Below, one piece after another: positions 16,840-25,751 of a stretch of 60,894 nt of DNA (position 1 is the first letter of the stretch; every line of letters begins with the position of its first letter). The stretch comes from Paenibacillus tyrphae (GTDB lineage: Bacteria; Bacillota; Bacilli; Paenibacillales; NBRC-103111). The stretch is from positions 1 to 60,894 of the forward strand of contig NZ_BSDJ01000042.1 of NCBI RefSeq assembly GCF_027925525.1. The letters run 5' to 3'. The translations under genes were made by a program, and so were the position numbers. Below the pieces are notes generated by a model, which did no database searches, was not told the DNA's origin, and saw nothing but the letters and a program-made list of their open reading frames with translations.

Positions 16840-18057
16840 TTATCTATTGATAGTGGCAAAATAATTCGTTATGGCATCGGCTGCTCGCTTATAGCCGCCG
16901 GCCTGACGTAAAGATTCGCCGATAACGTAAGCCTGCTGCTTATAAGCCGGATTGCTCAGCACTTCTGCCAAAGCAGCTCTCAACGCAGCAGGGGTGAGGT
17001 TATGTTTATCCAAAGCAATGCCCGCTCCCAGCTCCTCCACCCGCTTCGCCACAAGAGGCTGATCCGAGGTTAGCGGAATCATCACCAGAGGCACATTGTA
17101 ATACAAAGCCTCGCTTGTGCTGTTCATGCCCGCATGGGTAATAAACGCGTCTGCATGCTGCAGCATTTCCAGCTGTGGAACGTAGGGCTTTACAATAAAA
17201 TTGGCGGGAATCCGATCCTTCAACGGTGTCATATCCGTAGATTTGCCTGAAGATAAGACGAACGTCACCGGTAAATCCTCAAATGCGTCGAAGCAAAGCT
17301 TGTAAAAATCCAAATCTTTATTCAAGATGGTGCCCATCGCGATGTAAACCGTCTGTTGATGTCGGCCGCACAGCTGTTCGAACGGGAAAGACGGAGCATC
17401 CTGACGCGGTACGATCGAAGGACCGGCAAAAATAAAGCTGTCGTCCAGCTTTTCCGCTTGCGGTTGAAAATAGCGGCTTGTATAAACGAGCTTTAATCGC
17501 CCCGCATGTCTGGCAATCTCGTCCATAACCGGGGTACCCACTTGAAATTCATTGGCCAGTTGCCGCGTCAGCTTCATCGTGGCCTCATACAGTTCCTTGA
17601 CGTCCTTACGGTTCTCATCCAAGCCTTGGTCAGCCCCCAAAGGCTCTACGAAAGCAAAGGAAGCGATCGAGCATACCGCAGGGATGCCCAGCTTTTCTGC
17701 AATGATCGTGCCTCCCCAGCCCATCAAGGAATCGAAAATCAAATAATCGAACGTTTCATTCTCCGTAACCCGCAGAACTTCCGGGACGATCTTCCGAATA
17801 ATCCCGCCGACCATCATGTAGACGAACTGGTAAGGATGCTTGTACTCCGCGGGCTTTAATACCGGATCATGGGAAAAAGCGTCTTCGGGAAAAGGATAAG
17901 TCCGCAGCTCAGCTCCGGTTTGTTCAATTCTGGCGCGATACTCCTCCGTGCATACATAGACAACTTCCTCGCCGTTGTCCATCAACTGCTTGACCAATCC
18001 CAGAGACGGATTCACGTGACCTTCCGCCGGAGTGATGACAACCAACACACGAGCCAT
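16840..18057 (-). CDS. GT1-family (macrolide-type) UDP-sugar glycosyltransferase
   Basis: The 405-residue protein starts MARVLVVITPAEGHVNPSLG, the N-terminal Rossmann strand and His of GT-B glycosyltransferases of the YjiC/OleD (MGT) group. The C-terminal half has VYIAMGTI, then VPQLEMLQHADAFITHAGMNSTSEALYYNVPLVMIPLTSDQP, the nucleotide-sugar binding signature of GT1. Such enzymes glucosylate macrolides, flavonoids or other small hydrophobic compounds. ATG 18057 follows GGAGGTATAGAAA. It lies directly downstream of the MFS gene, and the pair suggests a detoxify-and-export unit. Confidence 0.9.
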   Translation of the reverse strand: MARVLVVITPAEGHVNPSLGLVKQLMDNGEEVVYVCTEEYRARIEQTGAELRTYPFPEDAFSHDPVLKPAEYKHPYQFVYMMVGGIIRKIVPEVLRVTENETFDYLIFDSLMGWGGTIIAEKLGIPAVCSIASFAFVEPLGADQGLDENRKDVKELYEATMKLTRQLANEFQVGTPVMDEIARHAGRLKLVYTSRYFQPQAEKLDDSFIFAGPSIVPRQDAPSFPFEQLCGRHQQTVYIAMGTILNKDLDFYKLCFDAFEDLPVTFVLSSGKSTDMTPLKDRIPANFIVKPYVPQLEMLQHADAFITHAGMNSTSEALYYNVPLVMIPLTSDQPLVAKRVEELGAGIALDKHNLTPAALRAALAEVLSNPAYKQQAYVIGESLRQAGGYKRAADAITNYFATINR

Positions 18058-19490
18058 TTTCTATACCTCCAAATCGTATGAGTCTCCCCGCATACTGCAA
18101 TGAAGCCGTTATTACATTGGAAGCTTTGTCTCCGTCTCGTTAAGCGGGTGAGGGCTTTCTTGAACCCGGGCTGCTGGAGAAACAACGCCATCATAACGCC
18201 TGCAAATATTCCCCATTGTGTCGTCTCGCTTAGGGCGATCAGAGCGCCGCTTACTCCGATGCTCAATCCGATACTGAACGAATCAACGAATTGAAGCGTT
18301 GCTGATATTTCTCCTTCCTTCCCTGCCTGGGCCTGCTGTAATGCAATCGCTCCGGTGGTCGGATTCGCCAATCCTACGCCGAATCCTGTAATGATTTGCG
18401 AAAGCAGCACGAGCACAACCCCGCCGCCTGAAAATGCGATGGCTGTTATTACAAGTGTAACCCCGACGATCATAATCCCTATACCGAGGATTACCCTGCT
18501 TTTTCTGCCATGACCGCGATCTCGTTCATCGAGCTTGGATTGCAGCCATGCTGCGGCGGACCAGCTTAATGCGCCTGCGGCTACAATCAGACCGGCAAGC
18601 TCTTCCGAGAAGCCTTTCACTTCGGTTAGAGCCAAGATAACGAAGCTCTCCGTGGCAAAGCAGCAGGCAACATACAGCCCTCTGGAAGCCATCGTCGCAG
18701 GCAAGCCTCTTTTTACTGAAAAGGTGCCTTGGGGCAGCAGCTTTCGCAAGGAGGGAATCATGATGAACCCGCCAACAATAGAAAGTACAACGCCCTTCCA
18801 ATCGGAAATCATTCCCAGCCCGGTTAATAGCAATCCTGTTCCAATGGCCAGTACGATGGCGTGTATTTCTTTAGAACTGTCTTTTGGGGCCGAAGTCCTT
18901 TGAGCTTGCAGGTTCTGCAGGTTTCGAAAGGAACGGAGCGTTAAGCTTAACGCCAGCACAATCAAAGGCAGAACGATCCAGAAAACAAATCTCCAAGAAA
19001 TATGTGCAGCTATAAGTCCTGCCACATAGGGACCGATTAATGAGGGCAGAACAAAGGCCATGGAGAATGCAGCTAAAATTTTCGTTCGAAGGGCATCGGG
19101 ATAGCTTAATGTAACGCTGGTGTAGACACAAGTGATGAGAGCGCCTGCCCCAAAGCCTTGAAAGGCTCTTCCAACAATAAGCATGTGCATATTGAAGGAC
19201 ACCGCCGCAATAACGATGCCGAGAACAAAAATACCGAAAGATGCAGGAATGGATTTGAAAACGCCGTGCTTATCAATCTGCTGACCCATGACGGTGGTGC
19301 CTACAATTTGAGACAACAAAAAGGCGCTGAAGATCCAGCCGTAGAGATGGATGCCCTGTAAGCTTTGTGCCAGATTCGGGGCAATCGTCGTAATAGCCAG
19401 CCCTTCGAATGCTACAGTCGTAAGAACCAAAATAATACCGATCGTCAGAGCCCTGTACTTCACATCAAAAATTGAGTTTGTTGTGCTCAT
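18012..19490 (-). CDS. MFS multidrug exporter, probably frameshifted near the C-terminus
   Basis: The 492-residue frame encodes a 12- to 14-segment major-facilitator protein (MGQQIDKHG is the conserved loop between segments 2 and 3; SWRFVFWIVLPLIVLAL follows). Normal-looking sequence ends at PGFKKALTRL. Beyond it come 38 unusual residues (TRRRQSFQCNNGF...) that overlap the glycosyltransferase start by 46 bases. Adding one A after CGCTTA would give LNETETKLPM and a tandem TAATAA stop at 18109-18114, leaving 54 bases before the next ATG with its ribosome site. A one-base loss, real or a sequencing error, is therefore likely. ATG 19490 follows GGAGGTGT. Confidence 0.82.
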   Translation of the reverse strand: MSTTNSIFDVKYRALTIGIILVLTTVAFEGLAITTIAPNLAQSLQGIHLYGWIFSAFLLSQIVGTTVMGQQIDKHGVFKSIPASFGIFVLGIVIAAVSFNMHMLIVGRAFQGFGAGALITCVYTSVTLSYPDALRTKILAAFSMAFVLPSLIGPYVAGLIAAHISWRFVFWIVLPLIVLALSLTLRSFRNLQNLQAQRTSAPKDSSKEIHAIVLAIGTGLLLTGLGMISDWKGVVLSIVGGFIMIPSLRKLLPQGTFSVKRGLPATMASRGLYVACCFATESFVILALTEVKGFSEELAGLIVAAGALSWSAAAWLQSKLDERDRGHGRKSRVILGIGIMIVGVTLVITAIAFSGGGVVLVLLSQIITGFGVGLANPTTGAIALQQAQAGKEGEISATLQFVDSFSIGLSIGVSGALIALSETTQWGIFAGVMMALFLQQPGFKKALTRLTRRRQSFQCNNGFIAVCGETHTIWRYRKWLVCWLSSLRRKVT

Positions 19491-19586
19491 ACACCTCCAT
19501 AAAGGAATGGTTTCAATGGAAACTTATCCATTATTATCCTAAATATACAATAAACCCATTACTTTGCATAGAAAAAACTTTACTTA

Positions 19587-19609
19587 CTAAAAAACCCCCT
19601 CGAAGGGGG
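19587..19609 (-). terminator. Terminator of locus 2 transport operon
   Basis: CCCCCTTCGAGGGGG is followed by TTTTTT on the - strand, about 15 bases after the stop of the secreted GH95-like gene at 19624. Confidence 0.88.
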
Positions 19610-19623
19610 CTTGCTGAATTTCT

Positions 19624-22341
19624 TTACTTCGCACGCAGCTTGTAAGTCGCATCCGCTTCGGTTTGGAACGTGATCAGTCCCTGAGCTTGGTCAACCTTAA
19701 CGGGCGCCTCGCTCGTACCGTCTATTTTCACCACCTGAACTTGACCGGTGCCGAACGGGTTCACGATATGAACGGGACCGCCCTTTTCGCTGGTCAGTCT
19801 CACATCGACGATCGCCCCTCCATGCAGACCGCTCGACACCACGAACGCGCCTCTGGCCCGCAGCTGTCTGAAATGCGCTTCCGGATACTTATGTTTCGGC
19901 AGCATGGGGAACAGATGGATCACGTCTTTTCCTCTGCTCTCGTCGAAATAGCTTTGCAGCATTAAGGCGTTAATCGTTTCTACGCTGCCGGATGTCTCGA
20001 TGCCGCCGCCTTTTTGGTACACCGTCAGGTTGTTGCGCATCAGCAAGGAGCTGCTTTTGCTGGAGCTGATGATTTTTTTAAAATTGGTTAGCACTGCGTT
20101 CACATCGTAGCCGATCCGCACAGCCGCCGGAAATTGCATGGCGAACGAATTCGTCTGTTCCCAGGAACCGTACGCCTCAACCGTATTCAGCGCGATCTGC
20201 TTCAAACGCGAAGTCGTGCTCAAATTAATCTCATCGCTCGGCCAGAACAAGCCCGTCATCACAGCATGCCAAGGCCCCTTCACATTCGTCCCCCCGATAA
20301 ACGGCCGTCCCGGATTGACAATCCGTTTGCCGGTCTTGCTGTCGATATAAGAATCGGACTCTTTGAACACTTCTTTTCCGGTTACGGAGTATACGAACGT
20401 CGGATAATCGGTTAATTTGTCGATGATATCCTGCCATTTGACGCGCCGGGCCGCATCGACATCCAAATCCCGGCTTGCCGTAATAAGCCCCTTCATCAAA
20501 AATTTGACCATGGCGATGTCCAGAATGGAGTTGTTGTCGTGCTCGTTCGCCTCACGCGGCGCGCTGTCCTTGATGGCATATTTGCCGTTCTCCATCACCA
20601 AGTAATCTTCCCAGAAATCGGCAAGCGAGATGAGGTACGGATAAGCCTTGTTTCGCAAAAACTCCTTATCTTTCGTGTACGTGTAATGGTTGATGAAGTT
20701 TGTAGCCAAATACGCTCCCAGCATCAATTGGTCGTTCAGCTTGGATCTGGTTTTCTCGGGAGCGACCGGACTTGCCGGAATGCGGGCCGGGTCCCATCCG
20801 ACCGTCGCCGGGCCATACGGCCTCGCTAACGATCGGGTTGTCGAGAAGCCTCGGTATCCCGCTTCATGCGTGCGGTTGATGCCGTAAGGCACATAGCCCA
20901 GCACCTGATCGAAATAGGCGTCCGCCAGCTCGGGCCGGTTGCTGGAAAACACGCCCCAGTACGGGTTCTCGAAGTTATAGTTCAAAAAGTACCGCGCCCC
21001 CCACCCCGGCGAATCGTTCGTCACCCAGCTGCCAAAAATGCCCGGGGCTGCTTTGCCCGTCCGGTTGCTCGCGGCCAGCGCATACAAAGCTCCGAAATAA
21101 TATTTGTCCAACCACTCGTCGTTCGTAATCGCATACGACTTGAGCCAGAAGTTTTTCCACCATGCCTGGTGCGCTTCATGCTGCGCGGCAATCGTTGCCG
21201 GCGTCGTTCCCATGACCCTGGATTGAGCTAATTTCAAGTAGCTCGCCGCTTCGGGAACGTCCGGGTTTTCTCCGCCCCCGCCGCTAACTTGCGTCACAAG
21301 CGTTACGGTCGTATTCGGCTGCAAAATAAAATCGGCTTGCGCCCTGCCGCCGGACGAACGGAAGTCCGTAAGCGGCGCTCCGAGCAGTCGCGTGACCAAT
21401 ACCGCTCTGGATATCCACTCCTTCGCCGCTTGGTTCGCGGAGCTTTCGCGAGCCGCCCATAACACGCCGCGGGCGGCATCCGTTCCCGACTTAAACGGCT
21501 TGTCGTCCGCCTCCGGAACCCATACGTCAACCGTTAACGGAACGGGTGCCGCAGCTTGCGTCCGAAGTTCGGTTATGACCAAATTGCTGTTCGCATCGAC
21601 CCACGTTTTCATTTTGAGCTGGACATTTTTCAAGGTCACGTCCGCTCTTACCTCCGCATTCAACATATCCTGCTCGTAACGATAGGACGGGGCGGGACTC
21701 GTGCCGTGCGCTTTATTGGTTATCGTCACTCCGCCGACCGTCAATTTGCTGCTTTTCATCCAAAAATCGTTTTTATCGATATAAAGCGTCTGCGAATCGG
21801 CCGTACCGCCCGACACGGTGCCGACATCGCCATTTCCCAGCAACGGACCGTCCGCATACCCTTTAAAACCGCCGGGCAATTTGGTATAAACGCCCGTCAT
21901 GCGGGAAGGAGCGAGACTCTGCAATTCCTGCCAATCCGACATGGCATGATCGTTCTGGCTGCGCTTGGTCGCCAGGTTTAGCGAAGCTGCCGCCGACAGG
22001 TTACCGGCCGCATCTCTGGCTCGTACCTGAAACGCATAGGAGGTATCCGGCAGTAAATCCGAAATCGTCACATTCGTGTTCTCGGTCAGTATTGTCTTCG
22101 TCCCGTAGCTTATCTCATACTGCGTTACGCCCTCGTTATCTTTGGAGGTAAGCCAGTTCAGAACGACGGCCGTATCCGTAATCTCTCCGGCTCTGAGGCC
22201 CGTCGGCGCTGTGGGCGCTTCCGTATCCGCGCGTGGTCCTGCGATATCCGGCGTGCTATCCCCAAACACCATGGCAGCCGAAAGCAGCGTTGTTAGTAAC
22301 GTCAATATCAGAACAAGGCTAACAATCCGTTTGATTTTCAT
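19624..22341 (-). CDS. Secreted FN3-GH95-like glycoside hydrolase
   Basis: ATG 22341 follows GGGGAGGTAACGT. MKIKRIVSLVLILTLLTTLLSA...VFG is a signal peptide, so this 905-residue enzyme is exported, unlike the GH95 enzyme of locus 1. Residues about 40-130 are one fibronectin type III domain (PTAPTGLRAGEITDTAVVLNW; TSYAFQVRARDAAGN). The rest has GH95-type organisation: an N-terminal beta domain (GPLLGNGDVGTVSGG), a barrel with N-Y-N in YFLNYNFENPYWG, and HLFPMLPKHKYPEAHFRQLRARGAFVVSS at the end. The likely acid region (SAPREANEHDN) is divergent, so substrate specificity may differ from known fucosidases. It ends the locus 2 operon and is followed by a strong terminator. Confidence 0.8.
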   Translation of the reverse strand: MKIKRIVSLVLILTLLTTLLSAAMVFGDSTPDIAGPRADTEAPTAPTGLRAGEITDTAVVLNWLTSKDNEGVTQYEISYGTKTILTENTNVTISDLLPDTSYAFQVRARDAAGNLSAAASLNLATKRSQNDHAMSDWQELQSLAPSRMTGVYTKLPGGFKGYADGPLLGNGDVGTVSGGTADSQTLYIDKNDFWMKSSKLTVGGVTITNKAHGTSPAPSYRYEQDMLNAEVRADVTLKNVQLKMKTWVDANSNLVITELRTQAAAPVPLTVDVWVPEADDKPFKSGTDAARGVLWAARESSANQAAKEWISRAVLVTRLLGAPLTDFRSSGGRAQADFILQPNTTVTLVTQVSGGGGENPDVPEAASYLKLAQSRVMGTTPATIAAQHEAHQAWWKNFWLKSYAITNDEWLDKYYFGALYALAASNRTGKAAPGIFGSWVTNDSPGWGARYFLNYNFENPYWGVFSSNRPELADAYFDQVLGYVPYGINRTHEAGYRGFSTTRSLARPYGPATVGWDPARIPASPVAPEKTRSKLNDQLMLGAYLATNFINHYTYTKDKEFLRNKAYPYLISLADFWEDYLVMENGKYAIKDSAPREANEHDNNSILDIAMVKFLMKGLITASRDLDVDAARRVKWQDIIDKLTDYPTFVYSVTGKEVFKESDSYIDSKTGKRIVNPGRPFIGGTNVKGPWHAVMTGLFWPSDEINLSTTSRLKQIALNTVEAYGSWEQTNSFAMQFPAAVRIGYDVNAVLTNFKKIISSSKSSSLLMRNNLTVYQKGGGIETSGSVETINALMLQSYFDESRGKDVIHLFPMLPKHKYPEAHFRQLRARGAFVVSSGLHGGAIVDVRLTSEKGGPVHIVNPFGTGQVQVVKIDGTSEAPVKVDQAQGLITFQTEADATYKLRAK

Positions 22342-22359
22342 ACGTTACCTCCCCGTAAA

Positions 22360-23211
22360 CTATCCCTTCAATCCGGTCGTCGCAATGCCTTCGACGAAAT
22401 ATTTTTGCGCGAAGAAATACAGCAGCACGCTTGGAATCATCGCTGCCAAAGACATGGCCAGAATCCGGTTCCATTCCACGGAAGCCGCAACATCGAGAGA
22501 CATCCTCAAGGCCAGCGATATGGTGAATTTTTTTACGCTGTTGATATAAATGAGCTGGCCGAAAAAATCGTTCCATGTCCATATAAACTGGAAAATGCCC
22601 GCCGAGAAAAGCGCCGCCTTGGAGAGCGGGAGCAAAATTCGGATCAGAATGGTGAACGAATGGCCGCCGTCCATTTTTGCTGACTCGTCGAGCTCCTTCG
22701 GCAGCCCCCTAAGGAACTGGATCAGCAGAAAAATAAAAAACGGACCACCGCCGCACAAAGCCGGCACGATAAACGGGTAATAGCTGTTCAACCAGCCCAA
22801 CTGGCCGAAGAGCATGAATCTCGGAATCATGGTGATTGCCGCCGGCAGGAAGAGCGTCGAGATCATTAAAGCGAAAAATAATTTTTTCAGCGGAAACGTG
22901 AATCTGGCAAATCCGTAAGCCACAAGCAAACTGGAGGCGACGGTAAATACGACGGTCGGTATGACAAGAATGAACGTGTTGAGAAAAAAAGTGCCGAACG
23001 TATACTGCCCGCTCCCTTCCCAGCCCTTGCGGAACGAATCCCAGACATACTCTTTAGGCAGCAAATGAATACTGCCGAAAATCTCCGTATTCGGTTTAAA
23101 CGAGGCGAACAGCAGCCAAATGAGCGGATACACCATCACGAGGCCCAAGCCCGTCAGGAAGACGTAATAAAGCAGCTGCAGCCATATCATCTTATGCGCA
23201 GGCGCCGCCAT
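22360..23211 (-). CDS. Carbohydrate ABC transporter permease (MalG/AraQ-type)
   Basis: This 283-residue protein has six membrane segments (LLYYVFLTGLGLVMVYPLIW first) and the EAA loop LDESAKMDGGHSFTILIRILLPLSK. KYFVEGIATTGLKG at the end is typical of the CUT1 inner-membrane G subunit. The start ATG 23211 shares one base with the stop of the partner permease (TAATG), which means translational coupling. It sits 18 bases upstream of the secreted GH95-like gene. Confidence 0.92.
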   Translation of the reverse strand: MAAPAHKMIWLQLLYYVFLTGLGLVMVYPLIWLLFASFKPNTEIFGSIHLLPKEYVWDSFRKGWEGSGQYTFGTFFLNTFILVIPTVVFTVASSLLVAYGFARFTFPLKKLFFALMISTLFLPAAITMIPRFMLFGQLGWLNSYYPFIVPALCGGGPFFIFLLIQFLRGLPKELDESAKMDGGHSFTILIRILLPLSKAALFSAGIFQFIWTWNDFFGQLIYINSVKKFTISLALRMSLDVAASVEWNRILAMSLAAMIPSVLLYFFAQKYFVEGIATTGLKG

Positions 23212-24116
23212 TACTTATCGCCTCCGTCCTCGTAATGGATCCAGGTTCTCGACGATTGGAAGATCAGCGCGGTCAAGATCATGAGCACCACAAACAATAC
23301 CCAGGACAGAGCGCTTGCATACCCGATGTTATAGAATCGAAACGCCTCCTCGTAAAGCTTCAACGCGTACAAATAGGTGGACTTCAACGGTCCGCCGCCG
23401 GTAATGACGAACGCCCCGGTAAAATCCTGAAACGCCCCGACCGTCTGCATGACCAGATTAAAAAAGATGAGCGGCGTCAGCATCGGTATCGTAATCGTCA
23501 TAAATTTCCTGATCTTCGAAGCGCCGTCGACCGTAGCCGCCTCGTACAAGTCCTGCGGGATTTGCTTGATACCGGCGAGAAAAATGACCATGGACGATCC
23601 GAACTGCCACACGGCCAGCATACTGACGGTATATAGCGCGACGTCCGGACTTCCGAGCCAATCGACCGGCGGCATATGCAGCTTCTCCAAGAACGCGTTG
23701 ATCATGCCGTCCCGCAAAAACAACACCCGCCACAAAACGGAAACCGCCACGCTACCGCCCAAGATCGACGGAAGATAGTAAACCGTACGATAAATATGGA
23801 TGAATCTGAGCTTCGCACTCAGCATCATCGCCACCATCAGCGCAAAAATGAGTTTGACGGGGACGGCAATCAACACATAAGCGAAGGTGACCGAGAACGA
23901 TTTATAAAAATCCGCATCCCGAAAAAGCTGGCTGTAATTGTTCAACCCTATCCAATGATAAGCTCCGATGGGCCCCGCGTCCGTAAAAGACAGGATGAAC
24001 GAATACAGAAAAGGATACAGCTGAAAAACAATAAAGCCGGCCAGCCAAGGCAAAATATAGAGGAATCCGGTATAGCTCCCCTTCCTTTTCCATCCGTTCT
24101 TTGTTATCGATGCCAT
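23211..24116 (-). CDS. Carbohydrate ABC transporter permease (MalF/AraP-type)
   Basis: This 301-residue protein begins with a basic tail and GFLYILPWLAGFIVFQLYPF, and has the EAA loop DLYEAATVDGASKIRKFMTITIPML. It has six membrane segments, as the F subunits of CUT1 importers without the extra N-terminal segments of MalF. It follows the binding-protein gene by 21 bases. As in locus 1 there is no ATPase gene nearby. Confidence 0.92.
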   Translation of the reverse strand: MASITKNGWKRKGSYTGFLYILPWLAGFIVFQLYPFLYSFILSFTDAGPIGAYHWIGLNNYSQLFRDADFYKSFSVTFAYVLIAVPVKLIFALMVAMMLSAKLRFIHIYRTVYYLPSILGGSVAVSVLWRVLFLRDGMINAFLEKLHMPPVDWLGSPDVALYTVSMLAVWQFGSSMVIFLAGIKQIPQDLYEAATVDGASKIRKFMTITIPMLTPLIFFNLVMQTVGAFQDFTGAFVITGGGPLKSTYLYALKLYEEAFRFYNIGYASALSWVLFVVLMILTALIFQSSRTWIHYEDGGDK

Positions 24117-24137
24117 GCTTTCACCCGCACTTGTTTA

Positions 24138-25484
24138 TCATTTCTTCGGCGCCTTCAATTCGTTCAGCTTGTCGCCGACTCGCTTCAAATAATCGTCTGC
24201 CGCTTGCTCGGGTGTTGATTTGTTGAACAGCAATTTCTGGAGCACTTCATCCTGAACGGCACCGATTTGGGAGTTGTTCAGGAGCCCCGTAATCGCCTTC
24301 GATTGATGTTGGAGCACGATATCTACCGCTGCGCCTACGTCCTTGTCGATTTTTCCGGCCTGTATCGCATAATTTTTGGCTGCTGCAGAGGCGGGAACCG
24401 ATCTGACATCGCCGAGAATGGCGGCGGCTTCCTTGTCGTTCAAGAACCAGTTCACGAATTTAGCGGCTTCGCCGGTGCTCTTGGAGCTTGCGTTGATCGA
24501 CAGCACCATGGAAGGCTTTAATAAAGTGCCGGGATCTTTGCCGTTGTTCAACTGGGGCAAAGCCGCGATGCCGATGGCCGAATTGGGGATTTGTCCTTTC
24601 AACTTCGCGATCTGGCTCGTAAATTCAATGATGAAAGGCGCATCCCCGCTCACCCATTTCGGGTTCGGGTCCTGGCTCGGAGCATAGCATTCTTCGGCGG
24701 AAGGCAGCACATGGTTATCCGCCAGCTTTTTCATCAAGGCATAGGTTTCAACCAGCTCCTCCTTCGTCCAGGGCATGGTCAAGTCGCCGCTTTTCAGCCT
24801 TGCGCCGGTGCGCTCCGTATGCACGATATCGAACAGCATGGGCGGGTAGCTTTTGTCGACGCAGTAGGTAAAGGTGCCTTTCGGATTGCTACCGCGGATT
24901 TTTTGAGCCGCAGCGAGCACGCGGTCCCAATCCCAGGCTCCGCTTGTGTCGATTCCCAGCTTGTCGGTTATCGTCTTGTTGTAAATAAGCACATAGCCGT
25001 TCGTTCCCATGGGCAGCCCTACCGTTTTTTTACTCGTGGACAAGGAGAAGTCCTGAAGAAGCTTTTCGTCAAAAGAAGACGTATCGATCTCAGTCAACCG
25101 GCTGATATCGGCCAAAGGCTCGGACTTGCTCGTAAGCTCTTCCAGCCATGTCTGATCCAGCTGCATAATATCCGGGGCCTGCTTGGCAGCAATTTGCGTT
25201 TTGACCTTATCGAGATATCCCTCGTAGCCTTGGTATTCCGCCTCGATCGTGACATGCGGATGTTTTTGCCGGTACCGATCGATCGCCGCCAGCGTCGCCT
25301 TATGTCTGATCTCGGAGCCCCACCACATGAATCTTAACGTTACCGGTTTTGGCGCCGAAGCGTCGGCGCCGCTTGCGGAAGCCGGAGTCGATGAACCGCC
25401 GGCAGCGCCGCATCCGGCGGCGAGCGCGGCAAGAACGGCCATCGTGCAAACGACGCTTGCTTTGCCAACCATCCTGTTGTTCAA
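24138..25484 (-). CDS. Extracellular sugar-binding lipoprotein of locus 2
   Basis: The 448-residue protein starts with TTG at 25484, six bases after GGGGGGAATCTG; an ATG four codons later (25472) is a weaker choice. Its signal MNNRMVGKASVVCTMAVLAALAAGC has the lipobox Cys. The fold matches cluster-1 (MalE/UgpB-type) binding proteins: VTLRFMWWGSEIRHKATLAAIDRYRQKHPHV, LPMGTNGYVLIYNK and AAKFVNWFLNDKEAA. It feeds the permeases 21 bases downstream. The operator at 25513-25530 overlaps its transcription start region, so repression is expected. Confidence 0.92.
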   Translation of the reverse strand: MNNRMVGKASVVCTMAVLAALAAGCGAAGGSSTPASASGADASAPKPVTLRFMWWGSEIRHKATLAAIDRYRQKHPHVTIEAEYQGYEGYLDKVKTQIAAKQAPDIMQLDQTWLEELTSKSEPLADISRLTEIDTSSFDEKLLQDFSLSTSKKTVGLPMGTNGYVLIYNKTITDKLGIDTSGAWDWDRVLAAAQKIRGSNPKGTFTYCVDKSYPPMLFDIVHTERTGARLKSGDLTMPWTKEELVETYALMKKLADNHVLPSAEECYAPSQDPNPKWVSGDAPFIIEFTSQIAKLKGQIPNSAIGIAALPQLNNGKDPGTLLKPSMVLSINASSKSTGEAAKFVNWFLNDKEAAAILGDVRSVPASAAAKNYAIQAGKIDKDVGAAVDIVLQHQSKAITGLLNNSQIGAVQDEVLQKLLFNKSTPEQAADDYLKRVGDKLNELKAPKK

Positions 25485-25512
25485 CAGATTCCCCCCTCTC
25501 TCACTGTTTCAT

Positions 25513-25540
25513 TTTGTAAGCACTTACAAATCCAATTGTA
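25513..25540 (-). promoter_or_regulatory. CcpA/LacI-type operator and -10 box of locus 2 operon
   Basis: TTTGTAAG and CTTACAAA are perfect eight-base inverted arms separated by CA (25513-25530). The core TGTAAGCACTTACA agrees with the Gram-positive cre consensus TGWAARCGYTWWCA at 13 of 14 positions. A -10-like TACAAT on the - strand lies at 25535-25540, so the operator covers the expected start of transcription and could block initiation or elongation. A local LacI-family operator is the alternative reading. Confidence 0.65.
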
Positions 25541-25625
25541 GCATCCCCCGCAATCGGTCCAAAAGACACCTTAGATGAGAAAAAGTCTCTTCCATTCAGC
25601 AGTATTTCAACAGGAACGAATAAAA

Positions 25626-25651
25626 ACAGTCATTTATTCAGATTTACAGTC
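25626..25651. promoter_or_regulatory. Direct repeat with 20-base period between the divergent units
   Basis: ACAGTC occurs at 25626-25631 and 25646-25651, exactly 20 bases apart, in the intergenic region between the locus 2 operon and the two-component genes. AraC-type DNA-binding domains often bind two such half-sites on one face of the helix. The response regulator at 25752 has this domain and is the candidate ligand. A -10-like TACAAT for that gene lies at 25697-25702. Confidence 0.35.
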
Positions 25652-25751
25652 CGTTTTGCAGATCCATATCGCAGCTTCCATTCGCTATTTCTATTTTACA
25701 ATGATTAGATTATATTTAAATGTAATCCAATTTCAAAGGCAGGGGAAGCCG

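Noticed and set aside
25575..25751. N-terminal extension of the YesN-type regulator
   Set aside because: These codons lie in the promoter region and before the receiver domain start; ATG 25752 has a ribosome site and the family begins there.
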